DNA from: JBGAPI01 sp044221335
GTDB taxonomy: Bacteria; Pseudomonadota; Gammaproteobacteria; Xanthomonadales; Ahniellaceae
Assembly (NCBI GenBank): GCA_044221335.1
Contig: JBGAPI010000067.1
Location: forward strand, 1-23,248
Length of the DNA stretch: 23,248 bases
Direction: 5' to 3'
Shown: one piece after another, positions 1 through 7,038 of the stretch
How the letters are laid out: every line of letters begins with the position of its first letter
Position numbering within the stretch: the stretch's first letter is position 1
The notes under the pieces: generated by a model
The model's input: the letters and a program-made list of their open reading frames with translations, nothing else
Databases searched by the model: none
Told to the model about the DNA's origin: nothing
Program-made: the position numbers and the translations under genes

Positions 1-268
1 TTGTTGGACTCGAGTCATCGCGCTTTCCACGCGGCTCGCCATCGGGGCTGAAGCCCCGTCCCACAACAGCCGCGCTGGCGATTTTCCGAGGGGCGAACCA
101 AGTAATGGGGCCAGAGTCAACTTCAATCAAAAAATTCAAACAGATATTAACTCTGGCCCCTTTTCCGCTCGGTGTCCAGATCTCAAAAGACGTGCAATGG
201 ATCGACCCATCGGAGACGATCCCTGAATAGCCGGCCCAACCCGTCCGGTTAATCACAGGTCAGCTCGC
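1..268. other. Left-edge intergenic region with hairpin repeats
   Basis: No coding region is supported here. Positions 42-65 carry a GGGGC-TGAA-GCCCC hairpin followed by GTCCCACA; the same core recurs at 11011-11038 as a longer perfect stem. A separate palindrome at 107-160 is annotated on its own. I see no convincing promoter or ribosome-binding site for the gene starting at 269. Confidence 0.5.
107..160. repeat. Palindromic repeat, left copy flanking the GNAT gene
   Basis: GGGGCCAGAGT at 107-117 is the exact reverse complement of ACTCTGGCCCC at 150-160, separated by an AT-rich centre that contrasts with the GC-rich surroundings. The right half (CAGATATTAACTCTGG) matches the right arm of a second palindrome at 825-885. 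Similar GGGG(C/T)CAGAGT palindromes are, to my knowledge, common beside REP-associated (IS200-like, Y1) transposases in Xanthomonadales. No transposase gene is present here, so a mobile origin is inference. Confidence 0.7.
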
Positions 269-778
269 ATGGAAATCCATGTTGCAACCGCGGAAGACTG
301 CCGTGCCGTTGCTGAGGTGCATGTTGAGTCATGGCAGCACGCCTATTGCGGAATCTTGCCGGAGCCGTATCTCGCATCGTTGTCGGTGGACGGGCGTGAG
401 GCCATGTGGCGACTCACGGTCGAGCAGCAACCATCGCAACTGCTCGTGGCGCGCGTGGCTGGCCAGATTGTTGGTTTCGTCGCTTTCGGCGCATTGCGTG
501 ACGAAGGCGCGCCTGCCGATCGGGCAGAGATCTGGGAGATCTATGTCAGAGCTGCATCTTGGTCCAGCGGAGCAGGGCGCCACCTGTGGCTCGAGGCACT
601 GCAGCGCATCGTGGCGGACGGGTACACGTCGGTCAGTTTGTGGGTCATCGCCGGCAACGAGCGCGCGATTCGCTTCTACAAGTGCGCCGGCTTCGATGTC
701 GAGCCGGGGTCACGCAAGACCTTTGAGCTCGGCGGCATCACGCTTGAAGAACTGCGCTACATCCGCCACGTGGGCTAA
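269..778 (+). CDS. GNAT family N-acetyltransferase
   Basis: The 169-residue protein has the Gcn5-related acetyltransferase layout and would transfer an acetyl group from acetyl-CoA to an unknown amine. The N-terminal strand and helix (residues 2-24, AEDCRAVAEVHVESW) resemble small-molecule GNATs. The acetyl-CoA loop is at about 89-106 (IWEIYV followed by SSGAGR), a degenerate form of the usual Q/RxxGxG/A. The C-terminal signature is NERAIRFYKCAGF at 130-142. The ATG at 269 is the only sensible start, but no clear Shine-Dalgarno precedes it. The gene stands alone between two related palindromes (107-160 and 825-885), and its codon use looks a little less GC-rich than its neighbours, which would fit recent arrival. 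The substrate cannot be predicted. Confidence 0.85.
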   Translation: MEIHVATAEDCRAVAEVHVESWQHAYCGILPEPYLASLSVDGREAMWRLTVEQQPSQLLVARVAGQIVGFVAFGALRDEGAPADRAEIWEIYVRAASWSSGAGRHLWLEALQRIVADGYTSVSLWVIAGNERAIRFYKCAGFDVEPGSRKTFELGGITLEELRYIRHVG

Positions 779-824
779 CCCCTCGTGGCACTCGGCCTGC
801 AACGGCGAGCTGCGTCTGGGACTA

Positions 825-885
825 AAAAGGGGCCAGAGTTAATATCTGTTCGAAATTAAAACGGATATTAACTCTGGCGCCTTTT
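825..885. repeat. Palindromic repeat, right copy flanking the GNAT gene
   Basis: A 25-bp inverted repeat occupies 825-849 and 861-885. It begins AAAAGGGGCCAGAGTTAATA, its right arm ends GGCGCCTTTT, and it has two mismatches and an 11-nt AT-rich loop. It shares its core with the palindrome at 107-160. As a hairpin with an A-tract on one side and a T-tract on the other it could also act as a bidirectional terminator, for example for the GNAT gene ending at 778. Confidence 0.75.
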
Positions 886-949
886 CTCCAGAGGGATCGA
901 GGCAGTCGAGATCGAAATGGATGCACTTCGACGAGCATGACTGAAGAAA

Positions 950-979
950 GAACACCGCCCAACTTCGTGGGCGGCGTTC
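950..979 (-). terminator. Rho-independent terminator of the sdh operon
   Basis: GAACACCGCCCA (950-961) pairs with TGGGCGGCGTTC (968-979) with one mismatch and a 6-nt loop. Read on the minus strand, the stem is followed by TTCTTTCTTC. It lies about 40 nt beyond the sdhB stop codon (1018), the expected place for the operon's end. Confidence 0.75.
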
Positions 980-1017
980 GAATCATGCGTTCTGTCGGTC
1001 GTGAGACTAAAGAGCGG

Positions 1018-1803
1018 TCAGACTCCTCTCCGCATCACCATCAATTTCTTGATTTCCGCAATCGCCCGCGCAGGATTCAATCCTTTCGGACAAGTCTTGG
1101 CACAGTTCATGATGGTGTGGCACCGATACAACCGGAACGGATCTTCAAGGTCGTCCAAACGAGCGCCGGTGTCCTCGTCACGAGAATCGATAATCCATCG
1201 ATAAGCCTGCAACAAGATCGCCGGCCCCAGATACCGATCCCCGTTCCACCAGTAAGACGGGCAAGACGTCGAGCAGCAAGCACACAGGATGCATTCATAC
1301 AGCCCGTCCAGCTTCGCCCGATCCTCCTTCGACTGAAGGCGTTCGCGATCCGGCGGCGGCGCGCTCTGCGTCCGGATCCACGGCCGGATCGACGCGTACT
1401 GCGCATAGAAGTGCGTCAGGTCCGGGACCAGGTCCTTGACCACCGGCATGTGCGGCAGCGGAAACACCCGGACGTCACCCGAGACGTCCTCAGTGGCCTT
1501 GATGCAGGCCAGGGTGTTGGTCCCGTCGATGTTCATCGCGCACGACCCGCAGATGCCCTCGCGGCACGACCGCCGGAAGGTCAGCGTCGGGTCCATCTCG
1601 TTCTTGATCTTGATCAGCGCGTCCAAAATCATCGGACCGCAGGAGTCCATGTCGACGTCGTAGGTGTCGGTTCGCGGGTTCTGGCCGTCGTCCGGATTCC
1701 AGCGGTAGACCTTGAAGGTGCGGACGCGCTTGGCGCCGTTCGGGGCGGGGTGGTGCTTGCCCTTCTGGACCTTGGAATTCTTCGGCAGGGAGAACTGCGC
1801 CAT
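1018..1803 (-). CDS. sdhB: Succinate dehydrogenase iron-sulfur subunit
   Basis: This 261-residue subunit carries electrons from the flavoprotein SdhA through three Fe-S clusters to quinone at the SdhC/SdhD membrane anchor (complex II, TCA cycle and respiration). The [2Fe-2S] ligands are C80, C85, C88 and C100 in an N-terminal ferredoxin domain (SCREGICGSCAMN). The C-terminal domain has C171-x2-C174-x2-C177-x3-C181 and C228-x5-C234-x3-C238 for the [4Fe-4S] and [3Fe-4S] clusters. An AGAGGT Shine-Dalgarno lies 7 nt before the ATG at 1803. It follows the small membrane-protein gene by 24 nt and is the last gene of the operon, with a terminator at 950-979. No sdhE follows it. Length is typical of proteobacterial SdhB. 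Confidence 0.97.
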   Translation of the reverse strand: MAQFSLPKNSKVQKGKHHPAPNGAKRVRTFKVYRWNPDDGQNPRTDTYDVDMDSCGPMILDALIKIKNEMDPTLTFRRSCREGICGSCAMNIDGTNTLACIKATEDVSGDVRVFPLPHMPVVKDLVPDLTHFYAQYASIRPWIRTQSAPPPDRERLQSKEDRAKLDGLYECILCACCSTSCPSYWWNGDRYLGPAILLQAYRWIIDSRDEDTGARLDDLEDPFRLYRCHTIMNCAKTCPKGLNPARAIAEIKKLMVMRRGV

Positions 1804-1827
1804 GGTCGTGACCTCTGGGAGCGTGGT

Positions 1828-2190
1828 TTAGGCGTTGTTGCCGGTGAGCGCGCGGAGCCAGCCGCCGCTCAGGACGAAACGCGGGAAGTTGATGAACTGT
1901 TCGAGAAAGATGCGGGCGACGAATTCGAGCGGACTGGCGAACGGGATCGGCGCGACGGCCTCGCGCTTGTGGCCGATGCCCTGGATGGCGAAGGACACGA
2001 TCATCCCGACCAGGCCGACGCCGACCATCTTCGCCTGCGTCTGCACCGCGCCGGTCAGGACGACCAGCGTCGAGGCGATGAAGGCGGGCACGGCGAAGAA
2101 GTGCAGCACCAGGTTCACCTTCTCGCGGTGGTTGTCCGCGTAGGTGGACCATTGCCAGGCCAGGAGGCCGCCGGGGCGTTCGGTGCTCAC
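1828..2190 (-). CDS. Small membrane protein in sdh operon, Mpo1/DUF962-like
   Basis: This 120-residue protein lies between sdhA and sdhB. It has two hydrophobic stretches (about 29-48 and 55-71) and a polar pattern like Mpo1/DUF962 proteins: H21, N26 and H30 in ADNHREKVNLVLHF, then GH at 73-74 with E77 and a nearby proline. Known Mpo1 proteins are iron-dependent 2-hydroxy-fatty-acid dioxygenases, but whether this one has that activity is unknown, and the family match is from memory of motifs. I place the start at the GTG at 2190 because the frame upstream runs into a hairpin repeat (2201-2243) and contains no gene-like sequence. No strong Shine-Dalgarno precedes it, so the start is uncertain. 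A gene at this position is, as I recall, usual in Xanthomonas-type sdh operons. Confidence 0.7.
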   Translation of the reverse strand: MSTERPGGLLAWQWSTYADNHREKVNLVLHFFAVPAFIASTLVVLTGAVQTQAKMVGVGLVGMIVSFAIQGIGHKREAVAPIPFASPLEFVARIFLEQFINFPRFVLSGGWLRALTGNNA

Positions 2191-2200
2191 CGTGCACCCG

Positions 2201-2243
2201 ACGTCAAAGTCACTGGATCCCCGCTGGCGCGGGGATGACGGTG
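2201..2243. repeat. REP-like hairpin between sdhA and the Mpo1-like gene
   Basis: ATCCCCGC (2217-2224) and GCGGGGAT (2229-2236) form a perfect 8-bp stem with a TGGC loop, flanked by GTCACTGG and GACGGTGAC, which extend the symmetry. The form CACTGGATCCCCGC...GCGGGGATGACG is a widespread intergenic repeat in Xanthomonadaceae and relatives. Sitting inside the operon, it could stabilise or attenuate the sdhCDA part of the transcript. Confidence 0.7.
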
Positions 2244-2291
2244 ACCTTGTGCGCTGATGAAGGGCATGGATGGCGCGGCTCGTTCGATGAC

Positions 2292-4079
2292 TCAGTAGAC
2301 GCGCGCCTTCGGCGGCACCACGTCGACTTCCTTCGTCAGCGTGTACATGTGCACCGGCCGGTAGTCGAAGGTGCAGGTGCCGTCGTCGGAGACGCTGACC
2401 AGCGTGTGCTTCATCCACTCCTGGTCGTTGCGGTCCTTGTAGTCCTCGCGGGCGTGGCCGCCGCGGCTTTCCTTGCGGTTCTCGGCCGAGTAGATGGTCG
2501 CGATCGCCTGGCCCATCATGTTCTGCAGTTCCAGCGTCTCGACGAGGTCCGAGTTCCACACCAGCGAACGGTCCGAGACCTTCACGTCGGGGAACTTGCG
2601 GTAGACCTCGGTCATCTTCTTGCAGCCTTCCTGCATCGTCTCGCCGGTGCGGAACACCGCGGCGTCGCGCTGCATCACGCGCTGCATCTCGAGGCGCAGG
2701 TCGGCGGTCGCGATGCTGCCCTTGGCGTGGCGCAGCTTGTCGAAGTTGCCGATCGACTTGTCGAGCGCGTCGGCCGCGAGCGGCGGGTGCGCCTGGTTCG
2801 GCTTGACGACTTCGGCGGTGCGGATCGCGACGGCGCGGCCGAACACCACGAGGTCGAGCAGCGAGTTCGAGCCCAGGCGGTTGGCGCCGTGCACCGACAC
2901 GCAGGCCGCCTCGCCGACGGCGAACAGGCCCGGCACGACGGCGTCGGGGTTGTCGCCGACCTTGCGCACCACTTCGCCGTGGTAGTTGGTGGGGATGCCG
3001 CCCATGTTGTAGTGGACGGTCGGGATCACCGGGATCGGCTCCCGGGTCACGTCGACGCCGGCGAAGATGTGCGCCGATTCCGAGATGCCCGGGAGCTTCT
3101 CGTTCAGCACGTCCTTGCCGAGGTGCATCAGGTTGAGATGGATGTGGTCGGCTTCCTTGCCGACGCCGCGACCCTCGCGGATCTCCATCGTCATCGCGCG
3201 GCTGACGACGTCGCGCGAGGCCAGGTCCTTGGCGTTCGGCGCGTAGCGCTCCATGAAGCGCTCGCCCTTGGAGTTGGTGAGATATCCGCCTTCGCCGCGC
3301 GCGCCCTCGGTGATCAGGCAGCCGGAGCCGTAGATGCCGGTCGGGTGGAACTGCACGAATTCCAGGTCCTGCAAAGGCAGGCCGGCGCGCAGCACCATGC
3401 CGCCGCCGTCGCCGGTGCAGGTGTGGGCCGAGGTCGCCGAGAAGTAGGCCTTGCCGTAGCCGCCGGTGGCGAGGATCACGGCATGGGCGCGGAAAACGTG
3501 CAGGGTGCCTTCGGCGAGGTCCCAGGCCACGACGCCGCGGCAGACGCCGTCCTTGTCCATGATGAGGTCGAGCGCGAAGAACTCGATGAAGAAGCGTGCG
3601 TCGTGCTTCAGCGACTGCTGGTAGAGCGTGTGCAGGATCGCGTGGCCGGTGCGGTCGGCGGCGGCGCAGGTGCGCTGCGCGGTGCCCTTGCCGTACTGGA
3701 TCGTCATGCCGCCGAACGGGCGCTGGTAGATCTTGCCGTCCTCGGTACGCGAGAACGGCACGCCGTAGTGCTCGAGTTCGATGATCGCGGGGATCGCTTC
3801 GCGGCACATGTACTCGATGCAGTCCTGGTCGCCGAGCCAGTCGGAGCCCTTGATGGTGTCGTAGTAGTGGTAGCGCCAGTCGTCCTCGCCCATGTTGCCG
3901 AGTGCGGCCGAGATGCCGCCCTGCGCCGCGACGGTGTGCGACCGGGTCGGGAAGACCTTGGTCAGGCAGGCCGTCTGCAGGCCCTTGGCCGCGACGCCGA
4001 AGGTGGCACGGAGGCCGGCGCCGCCGGCGCCGACGACGACCACGTCGTACTTGTGATGGGTGATCTTGTAGGCATCCAT
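2292..4079 (-). CDS. sdhA: Succinate dehydrogenase flavoprotein subunit
   Basis: The 595-residue catalytic subunit oxidises succinate to fumarate with covalently bound FAD. The N-terminal Rossmann motif is VVVVGAGGAGLRA (13-25). The FAD-attachment region RSHTVAAQGGISA (46-58) contains the histidine (H48) that binds FAD in this family. The substrate and flavin motif FHPTGIYGSGCLITEGARGE and the DLVVFGRA region follow the standard order, and the C-terminus ends YRPVHMYTL...PPKARVY as in proteobacterial SdhA. I chose the ATG at 4079 (MDAYKITHHKYD) rather than the longer open frame because it begins 2 nt after the sdhD stop and matches family length. The following gene is about 100 nt downstream across a hairpin repeat. 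Confidence 0.97.
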   Translation of the reverse strand: MDAYKITHHKYDVVVVGAGGAGLRATFGVAAKGLQTACLTKVFPTRSHTVAAQGGISAALGNMGEDDWRYHYYDTIKGSDWLGDQDCIEYMCREAIPAIIELEHYGVPFSRTEDGKIYQRPFGGMTIQYGKGTAQRTCAAADRTGHAILHTLYQQSLKHDARFFIEFFALDLIMDKDGVCRGVVAWDLAEGTLHVFRAHAVILATGGYGKAYFSATSAHTCTGDGGGMVLRAGLPLQDLEFVQFHPTGIYGSGCLITEGARGEGGYLTNSKGERFMERYAPNAKDLASRDVVSRAMTMEIREGRGVGKEADHIHLNLMHLGKDVLNEKLPGISESAHIFAGVDVTREPIPVIPTVHYNMGGIPTNYHGEVVRKVGDNPDAVVPGLFAVGEAACVSVHGANRLGSNSLLDLVVFGRAVAIRTAEVVKPNQAHPPLAADALDKSIGNFDKLRHAKGSIATADLRLEMQRVMQRDAAVFRTGETMQEGCKKMTEVYRKFPDVKVSDRSLVWNSDLVETLELQNMMGQAIATIYSAENRKESRGGHAREDYKDRNDQEWMKHTLVSVSDDGTCTFDYRPVHMYTLTKEVDVVPPKARVY

Positions 4080-4081
4080 TC

Positions 4082-4477
4082 TCAGGCTCCGAGCGAGATG
4101 CGCACCAGCGCGAACAGGCTGGCGATCACGGCCAGCAGACAGGCGAACTTGGTGGCGAGCAGCAGGGTGTATTCCAGCCAGCGCACGTGGATGTAGTCCT
4201 CGACGACGACCTGGATGCCGAGCGCGGCGTGGTAGAACAAGGTGATCACGAAGAACGCCATCAGGCTGGCGTGCACGGGCTGCGCGAAGTAGACCCGGGC
4301 GTCGGCGTAGGGCGCGCCGGTCAGCGGCAGCACGCAGAACAGGAACCACAGCGACAGCGGCACCAGCGCGACGGCGGTGATGCGCTGGACGATGAAGTGG
4401 TGCGCGCCGTCCTTGGCGGAGCCGAGGCCGCGGGCACGCGCGATCGGATGACGCAGGTCGTTGGCGGGCGAGCTCAT
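4082..4477 (-). CDS. sdhD: Succinate dehydrogenase membrane anchor subunit D
   Basis: The 131-residue protein has three predicted transmembrane helices (about 34-52, 68-92 and 104-125). It carries the SdhD-type signature H83-AALGIQVVVEDYIH in the second helix and after it; with SdhC this anchors complex II and forms the quinone and heme b site. The ATG at 4477 overlaps the end of sdhC as ATGA, showing translational coupling, and the stop is 2 nt before sdhA. The open frame upstream of 4477 runs antiparallel through sdhC and is not coding. Confidence 0.93.
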   Translation of the reverse strand: MSSPANDLRHPIARARGLGSAKDGAHHFIVQRITAVALVPLSLWFLFCVLPLTGAPYADARVYFAQPVHASLMAFFVITLFYHAALGIQVVVEDYIHVRWLEYTLLLATKFACLLAVIASLFALVRISLGA

Positions 4478-4881
4478 GGATGGCTCCCGAAGGCGAGGAA
4501 GAGCACGCCGGCGGTGCCGACGATCGACAGCACCAGCACGGCCCAGCCGGTGGCATAGGTCTTCGGAATCTCGAAGCCCCAGCCCACGTCCCAGCCGAGG
4601 TGGCGCAGGCCGTTCAGCCAGTGGAAGACCAGCGAGAACACGAGGCCCACCACGATCAGCTTGCCGATCGGGTGCTGCATGCACATCTGCACGCAGTCGA
4701 AGGCCTCCTTGCCGTTGGCGATGCCGACCAGCCACGCGGCCAGCAGGAAGGCGCCGAAGGTGAGGAACACGCCCGTGCCGCGATGCGTGATCGACAACAT
4801 CGAGGTCAATTGCGGCTTGTAGTACGGGCCGATCATGAACGGCGACATCGGCCGTTCGCGACGCGGTGCTTCGTTGCTCAT
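4474..4881 (-). CDS. sdhC: Succinate dehydrogenase cytochrome b556 subunit
   Basis: The 135-residue subunit has three predicted helices (about 36-56, 72-91 and 110-131). The family signature S30-ITHR is at 30-34, and FHWLNGLRHLGWD at 86-98 includes H87, the probable heme b ligand equivalent to E. coli SdhC H84. The ATG at 4881 has a clear AAGGAG Shine-Dalgarno 7 nt upstream. It is followed by sdhD with a 4-nt overlap and preceded by the SDHAF4-type gene, whose stop is about 110 nt upstream. A GC-rich hairpin (GCCGGCGCGCGCCGGC) lies just after that upstream stop. Confidence 0.95.
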   Translation of the reverse strand: MSNEAPRRERPMSPFMIGPYYKPQLTSMLSITHRGTGVFLTFGAFLLAAWLVGIANGKEAFDCVQMCMQHPIGKLIVVGLVFSLVFHWLNGLRHLGWDVGWGFEIPKTYATGWAVLVLSIVGTAGVLFLAFGSHP

Positions 4882-4990
4882 TCCCTGGCTCCTTGACGCA
4901 GCGTGTCGATGGTCGGAGCGACCCGTCGCGGCCGCGCTCCGTTCGAATCAGAACCGTGGCGTCGGCCCGGGGCCGGCGCGCGCCGGCAGG

Positions 4991-5152
4991 TCAAAAATCG
5001 ATACAGCGGCCGTTCTTTTCCCAGTCGCCGAAACGCGTCGGATCGAGGCCGCCACGGCCGCCAATCTCGACCGGCGGGGCAGGACTCGGGGCGACCTCGG
5101 GGGTCGTCGGAACCTGTTCCGTCGCGGTCGACTCTGGCATCGTGGCGTGCAT
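4991..5152 (-). CDS. SDHAF4-type (DUF1674) succinate dehydrogenase assembly factor
   Basis: The 53-residue product ends with EIGGRGGLDPTRFGDWEKN and then GRCIDF. This is the DUF1674/SDHAF4 signature (consensus around EIGGP.GPEPTRYGDWE..GRC.DF). The eukaryotic member, SDHAF4/Sdh8, binds flavinylated SdhA and protects it before complex II assembles. The N-terminal half is proline-, threonine- and alanine-rich and probably disordered. I chose the ATG at 5152 because AGGGA lies 5 nt upstream; in-frame ATGs at 5179 and 5188 and a TTG at 5209 are alternatives, giving up to 72 residues. It is on the sdh strand immediately upstream of sdhC, which fits the assembly role. Function in bacteria is inferred from homology and position. 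Confidence 0.85.
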   Translation of the reverse strand: MHATMPESTATEQVPTTPEVAPSPAPPVEIGGRGGLDPTRFGDWEKNGRCIDF

Positions 5153-5305
5153 CGTGTTCCCTGACACTGGATCATCCATGTCGCGCATTTCTACGACGTC
5201 CGCCCCCAATTCCGGCGCCGTCGCCCCCTCCCCGAAAGCGGCTGGAAGCGTAAACCCAGCCTGCCGGCCTTACAAGCGAGCCGCGGCGATCGCGGATGAC
5301 GGTCG

Positions 5306-6127
5306 ATGAACGATCCTGCCGCACCGACCATCGCCATCGCCGACCCGGTGGCAGGACAGCGGATCGACGACTTCGACGCGGTGGTGATGACCGGCCCCGA
5401 CGCGATCGCTTTCGCGCAGTCGCAGTTCGCCAACGACGTGACGGTCGCGACAGCCGAGCGCTGGCAGTTCAACTGCTGGCTCAATCCGCAGGGCCGGGTG
5501 ATCGTCCTGTTCCTGCTTCGGAAGCTCGACCCGCAGACCCTGCAGCTGCTGGTGCCCTTCGGCCGTGGCCGGGAGCTGATCGACCGGCTGCGCCGCTTCG
5601 TGTTCCGGTCCAAGGTCGAGTTCGTTCGCGTGCAGGTGCCGACGATCGGTGGCGAGGGCCCGGTGCCGGTCGGCGCGGCCGCCTACGGGGCCGGCAGCGG
5701 CCCCGCCGAGCGCTGGATCGGCTCCGCCGAGATCAGCAACGGCCACTTCAAGGACGCGGCCGAGGCACGCCTGGAATGGCGCCGGCGCGACCTTCTCGAC
5801 GCCATTCCCTGGCTGGCGCCGGCCACCGCGGAGCGTTTCCTGGTGCAGGAACTCGGGCTCGACAGGCTGCCGGCCTATTCGGTGAAGAAGGGCTGCTATC
5901 CCGGCCAGGAGATCGTCGCCCGGGTGCATTTCAAGAGCCGCGCGAAGCGCCATCTGCGCCCGATCCAGACCGTCGCCGCCGCGGCTGCCGCGATGCCGGG
6001 AGATGCGCTGGCGCAGTGGCTGCCCGGGCACGACGGCGTCGTGGTGAACTGCGTCGAAACGGGATTGAACTGCGTTCTCCTTGCCGTGGTCGAAGGGGAA
6101 TCCGTGACGTCCGGAAACCTCCCGTAA
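5306..6127 (+). CDS. ygfZ: YgfZ/GcvT-like folate-binding Fe-S cluster protein
   Basis: The 273-residue protein matches the YgfZ family, tetrahydrofolate-binding relatives of GcvT that help synthesise or repair certain Fe-S enzymes and are linked to oxidative stress tolerance. The defining motif KGCYPGQE is at 195-202 (consensus KGC[FY]xGQE), followed by VARVHFKSRAKRHL. The N-terminal half has the expected ALQFAQSQFANDV-like region at 34-45 and NCWLNPQGRV at 56-65. The ATG at 5306 is chosen because an overlapping frame at 5296 gives only arginine-rich shadow sequence; the Shine-Dalgarno is weak. It diverges from the SDHAF4-sdh operon, whose SdhB carries three Fe-S clusters. In E. coli ygfZ is also beside an SDH assembly gene (sdhE). 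Confidence 0.92.
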   Translation: MNDPAAPTIAIADPVAGQRIDDFDAVVMTGPDAIAFAQSQFANDVTVATAERWQFNCWLNPQGRVIVLFLLRKLDPQTLQLLVPFGRGRELIDRLRRFVFRSKVEFVRVQVPTIGGEGPVPVGAAAYGAGSGPAERWIGSAEISNGHFKDAAEARLEWRRRDLLDAIPWLAPATAERFLVQELGLDRLPAYSVKKGCYPGQEIVARVHFKSRAKRHLRPIQTVAAAAAAMPGDALAQWLPGHDGVVVNCVETGLNCVLLAVVEGESVTSGNLP

Positions 6128-6213
6128 ATTAGTGGTAACGGTTGACGTCGCTCAATTGGCATACCCCTGAAATCGTGTTTAACTGCGAGCAGCACCAGCC
6201 AAGGAGAATCGGC

Positions 6214-7038
6214 ATGAGTTCCCGGCGCGTCGGCTTTGTTCCGATTGGTCTTTTTGCCTTGGTGGCGACCGTTCTCGCGGGCTACTCCGGAACGGCGACG
6301 GCAGCGGAACTGCGGCTGATGGTCGAGCCGATCTACGCACCCGAGAAATGCGCCGAGGTGTACAAGCCACTGGTGTCGTATCTGTCGCGCACCACCGGCA
6401 ACAAGGTTTCGCTGGTGACCTCGCGCAACTACCACTTCTTCTGGCGCGACCTGCGGCAGAACGTTCCGGCCGAACTGTTCATCGCCGAGGCCCACTTCAC
6501 CGACTACCGCGCGAAGCGCTTCCAGTACGAGCCGATCGTCAAGACGGCCGAGAAGACCAGCTATACGCTGCTCGCCAGCGACCAGATCCAGAAGCCCACG
6601 CTGGCCTCGCTGGTCGGCAAGAACACCGTGACGATGCCGAGCCCGAGCCTCGGCTTCGCGATGCTGGTGGAGTTCTATCCGAATCCGGTGTCGCAGCCGA
6701 ACATCCTGTCGTCGGCGGCCTCCTGGCGCGACGGCGTCGAGGCGGTGTTCGCCGGCGAGGCCGACGCGGCCATCGTGCCGACCTGGCTGAAGGACCAGTA
6801 CCCGAACCTGCAGGCGATCAAGACCTCGCGCGAGTTCCCCGGCAGCGCGCTGTCGGTCGCGCCGAACCTCGACCCGAAGATCAAGGACGACGTCAAGGCG
6901 GCGATGCTGAAGCTGCACGAGGACAAGGACGCTTTCACCGCCCTGAACGAGCTCGGCGTCAGCCAGTTCGTCGAGACCAGCCCGAAGGACTACGACGGGA
7001 TGGAGGCGATGTTGAAGGGCATCTACGGCTATCAGTGA
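6214..7038 (+). CDS. PhnD/SsuA-type periplasmic substrate-binding protein
   Basis: The 274-residue protein has a signal peptide (hydrophobic 8-22, likely cleavage after ATAA at residue 31) and a PhnD-like periplasmic binding fold. Visible features are ELRLMVEPIYAPEKCAEVYKPL near the N-terminus, LSRTTGNKVSLVTSRNYHFF, and the second-lobe pattern SSAASWRDGVEAVFAGEADAAIVP. Relatives bind phosphonates, phosphite or other oxyanions for ABC importers. No ATPase or permease gene lies next to it, so it may serve a distant transporter or a sensor, and the ligand is unknown. The ATG at 6214 has AAGGAG 7 nt upstream; the longer frame from 6142 is rejected. A weak promoter-like pair (TTGGCA, 17 nt, TTAACT) lies just upstream at about 6157-6185. 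Confidence 0.85.
   Translation: MSSRRVGFVPIGLFALVATVLAGYSGTATAAELRLMVEPIYAPEKCAEVYKPLVSYLSRTTGNKVSLVTSRNYHFFWRDLRQNVPAELFIAEAHFTDYRAKRFQYEPIVKTAEKTSYTLLASDQIQKPTLASLVGKNTVTMPSPSLGFAMLVEFYPNPVSQPNILSSAASWRDGVEAVFAGEADAAIVPTWLKDQYPNLQAIKTSREFPGSALSVAPNLDPKIKDDVKAAMLKLHEDKDAFTALNELGVSQFVETSPKDYDGMEAMLKGIYGYQ

Noticed and set aside
937..2238. A 433-codon plus-strand frame over sdhB
   Set aside because: It is the antisense shadow of sdhB and the Mpo1-like gene, beginning inside the sdh terminator region.
2235..4196. A 653-codon open frame opposite sdhA
   Set aside because: It mirrors sdhA exactly, has low-complexity V/A/R/D-rich translation, and no ribosome-binding site or domain.
6157..6185. 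TTGGCA-17 nt-TTAACT as a sigma-70 promoter for the PhnD-like gene
   Set aside because: The spacing is ideal but the -10 match is poor (3 of 6), so I mention it in the gene entry only and do not annotate it.
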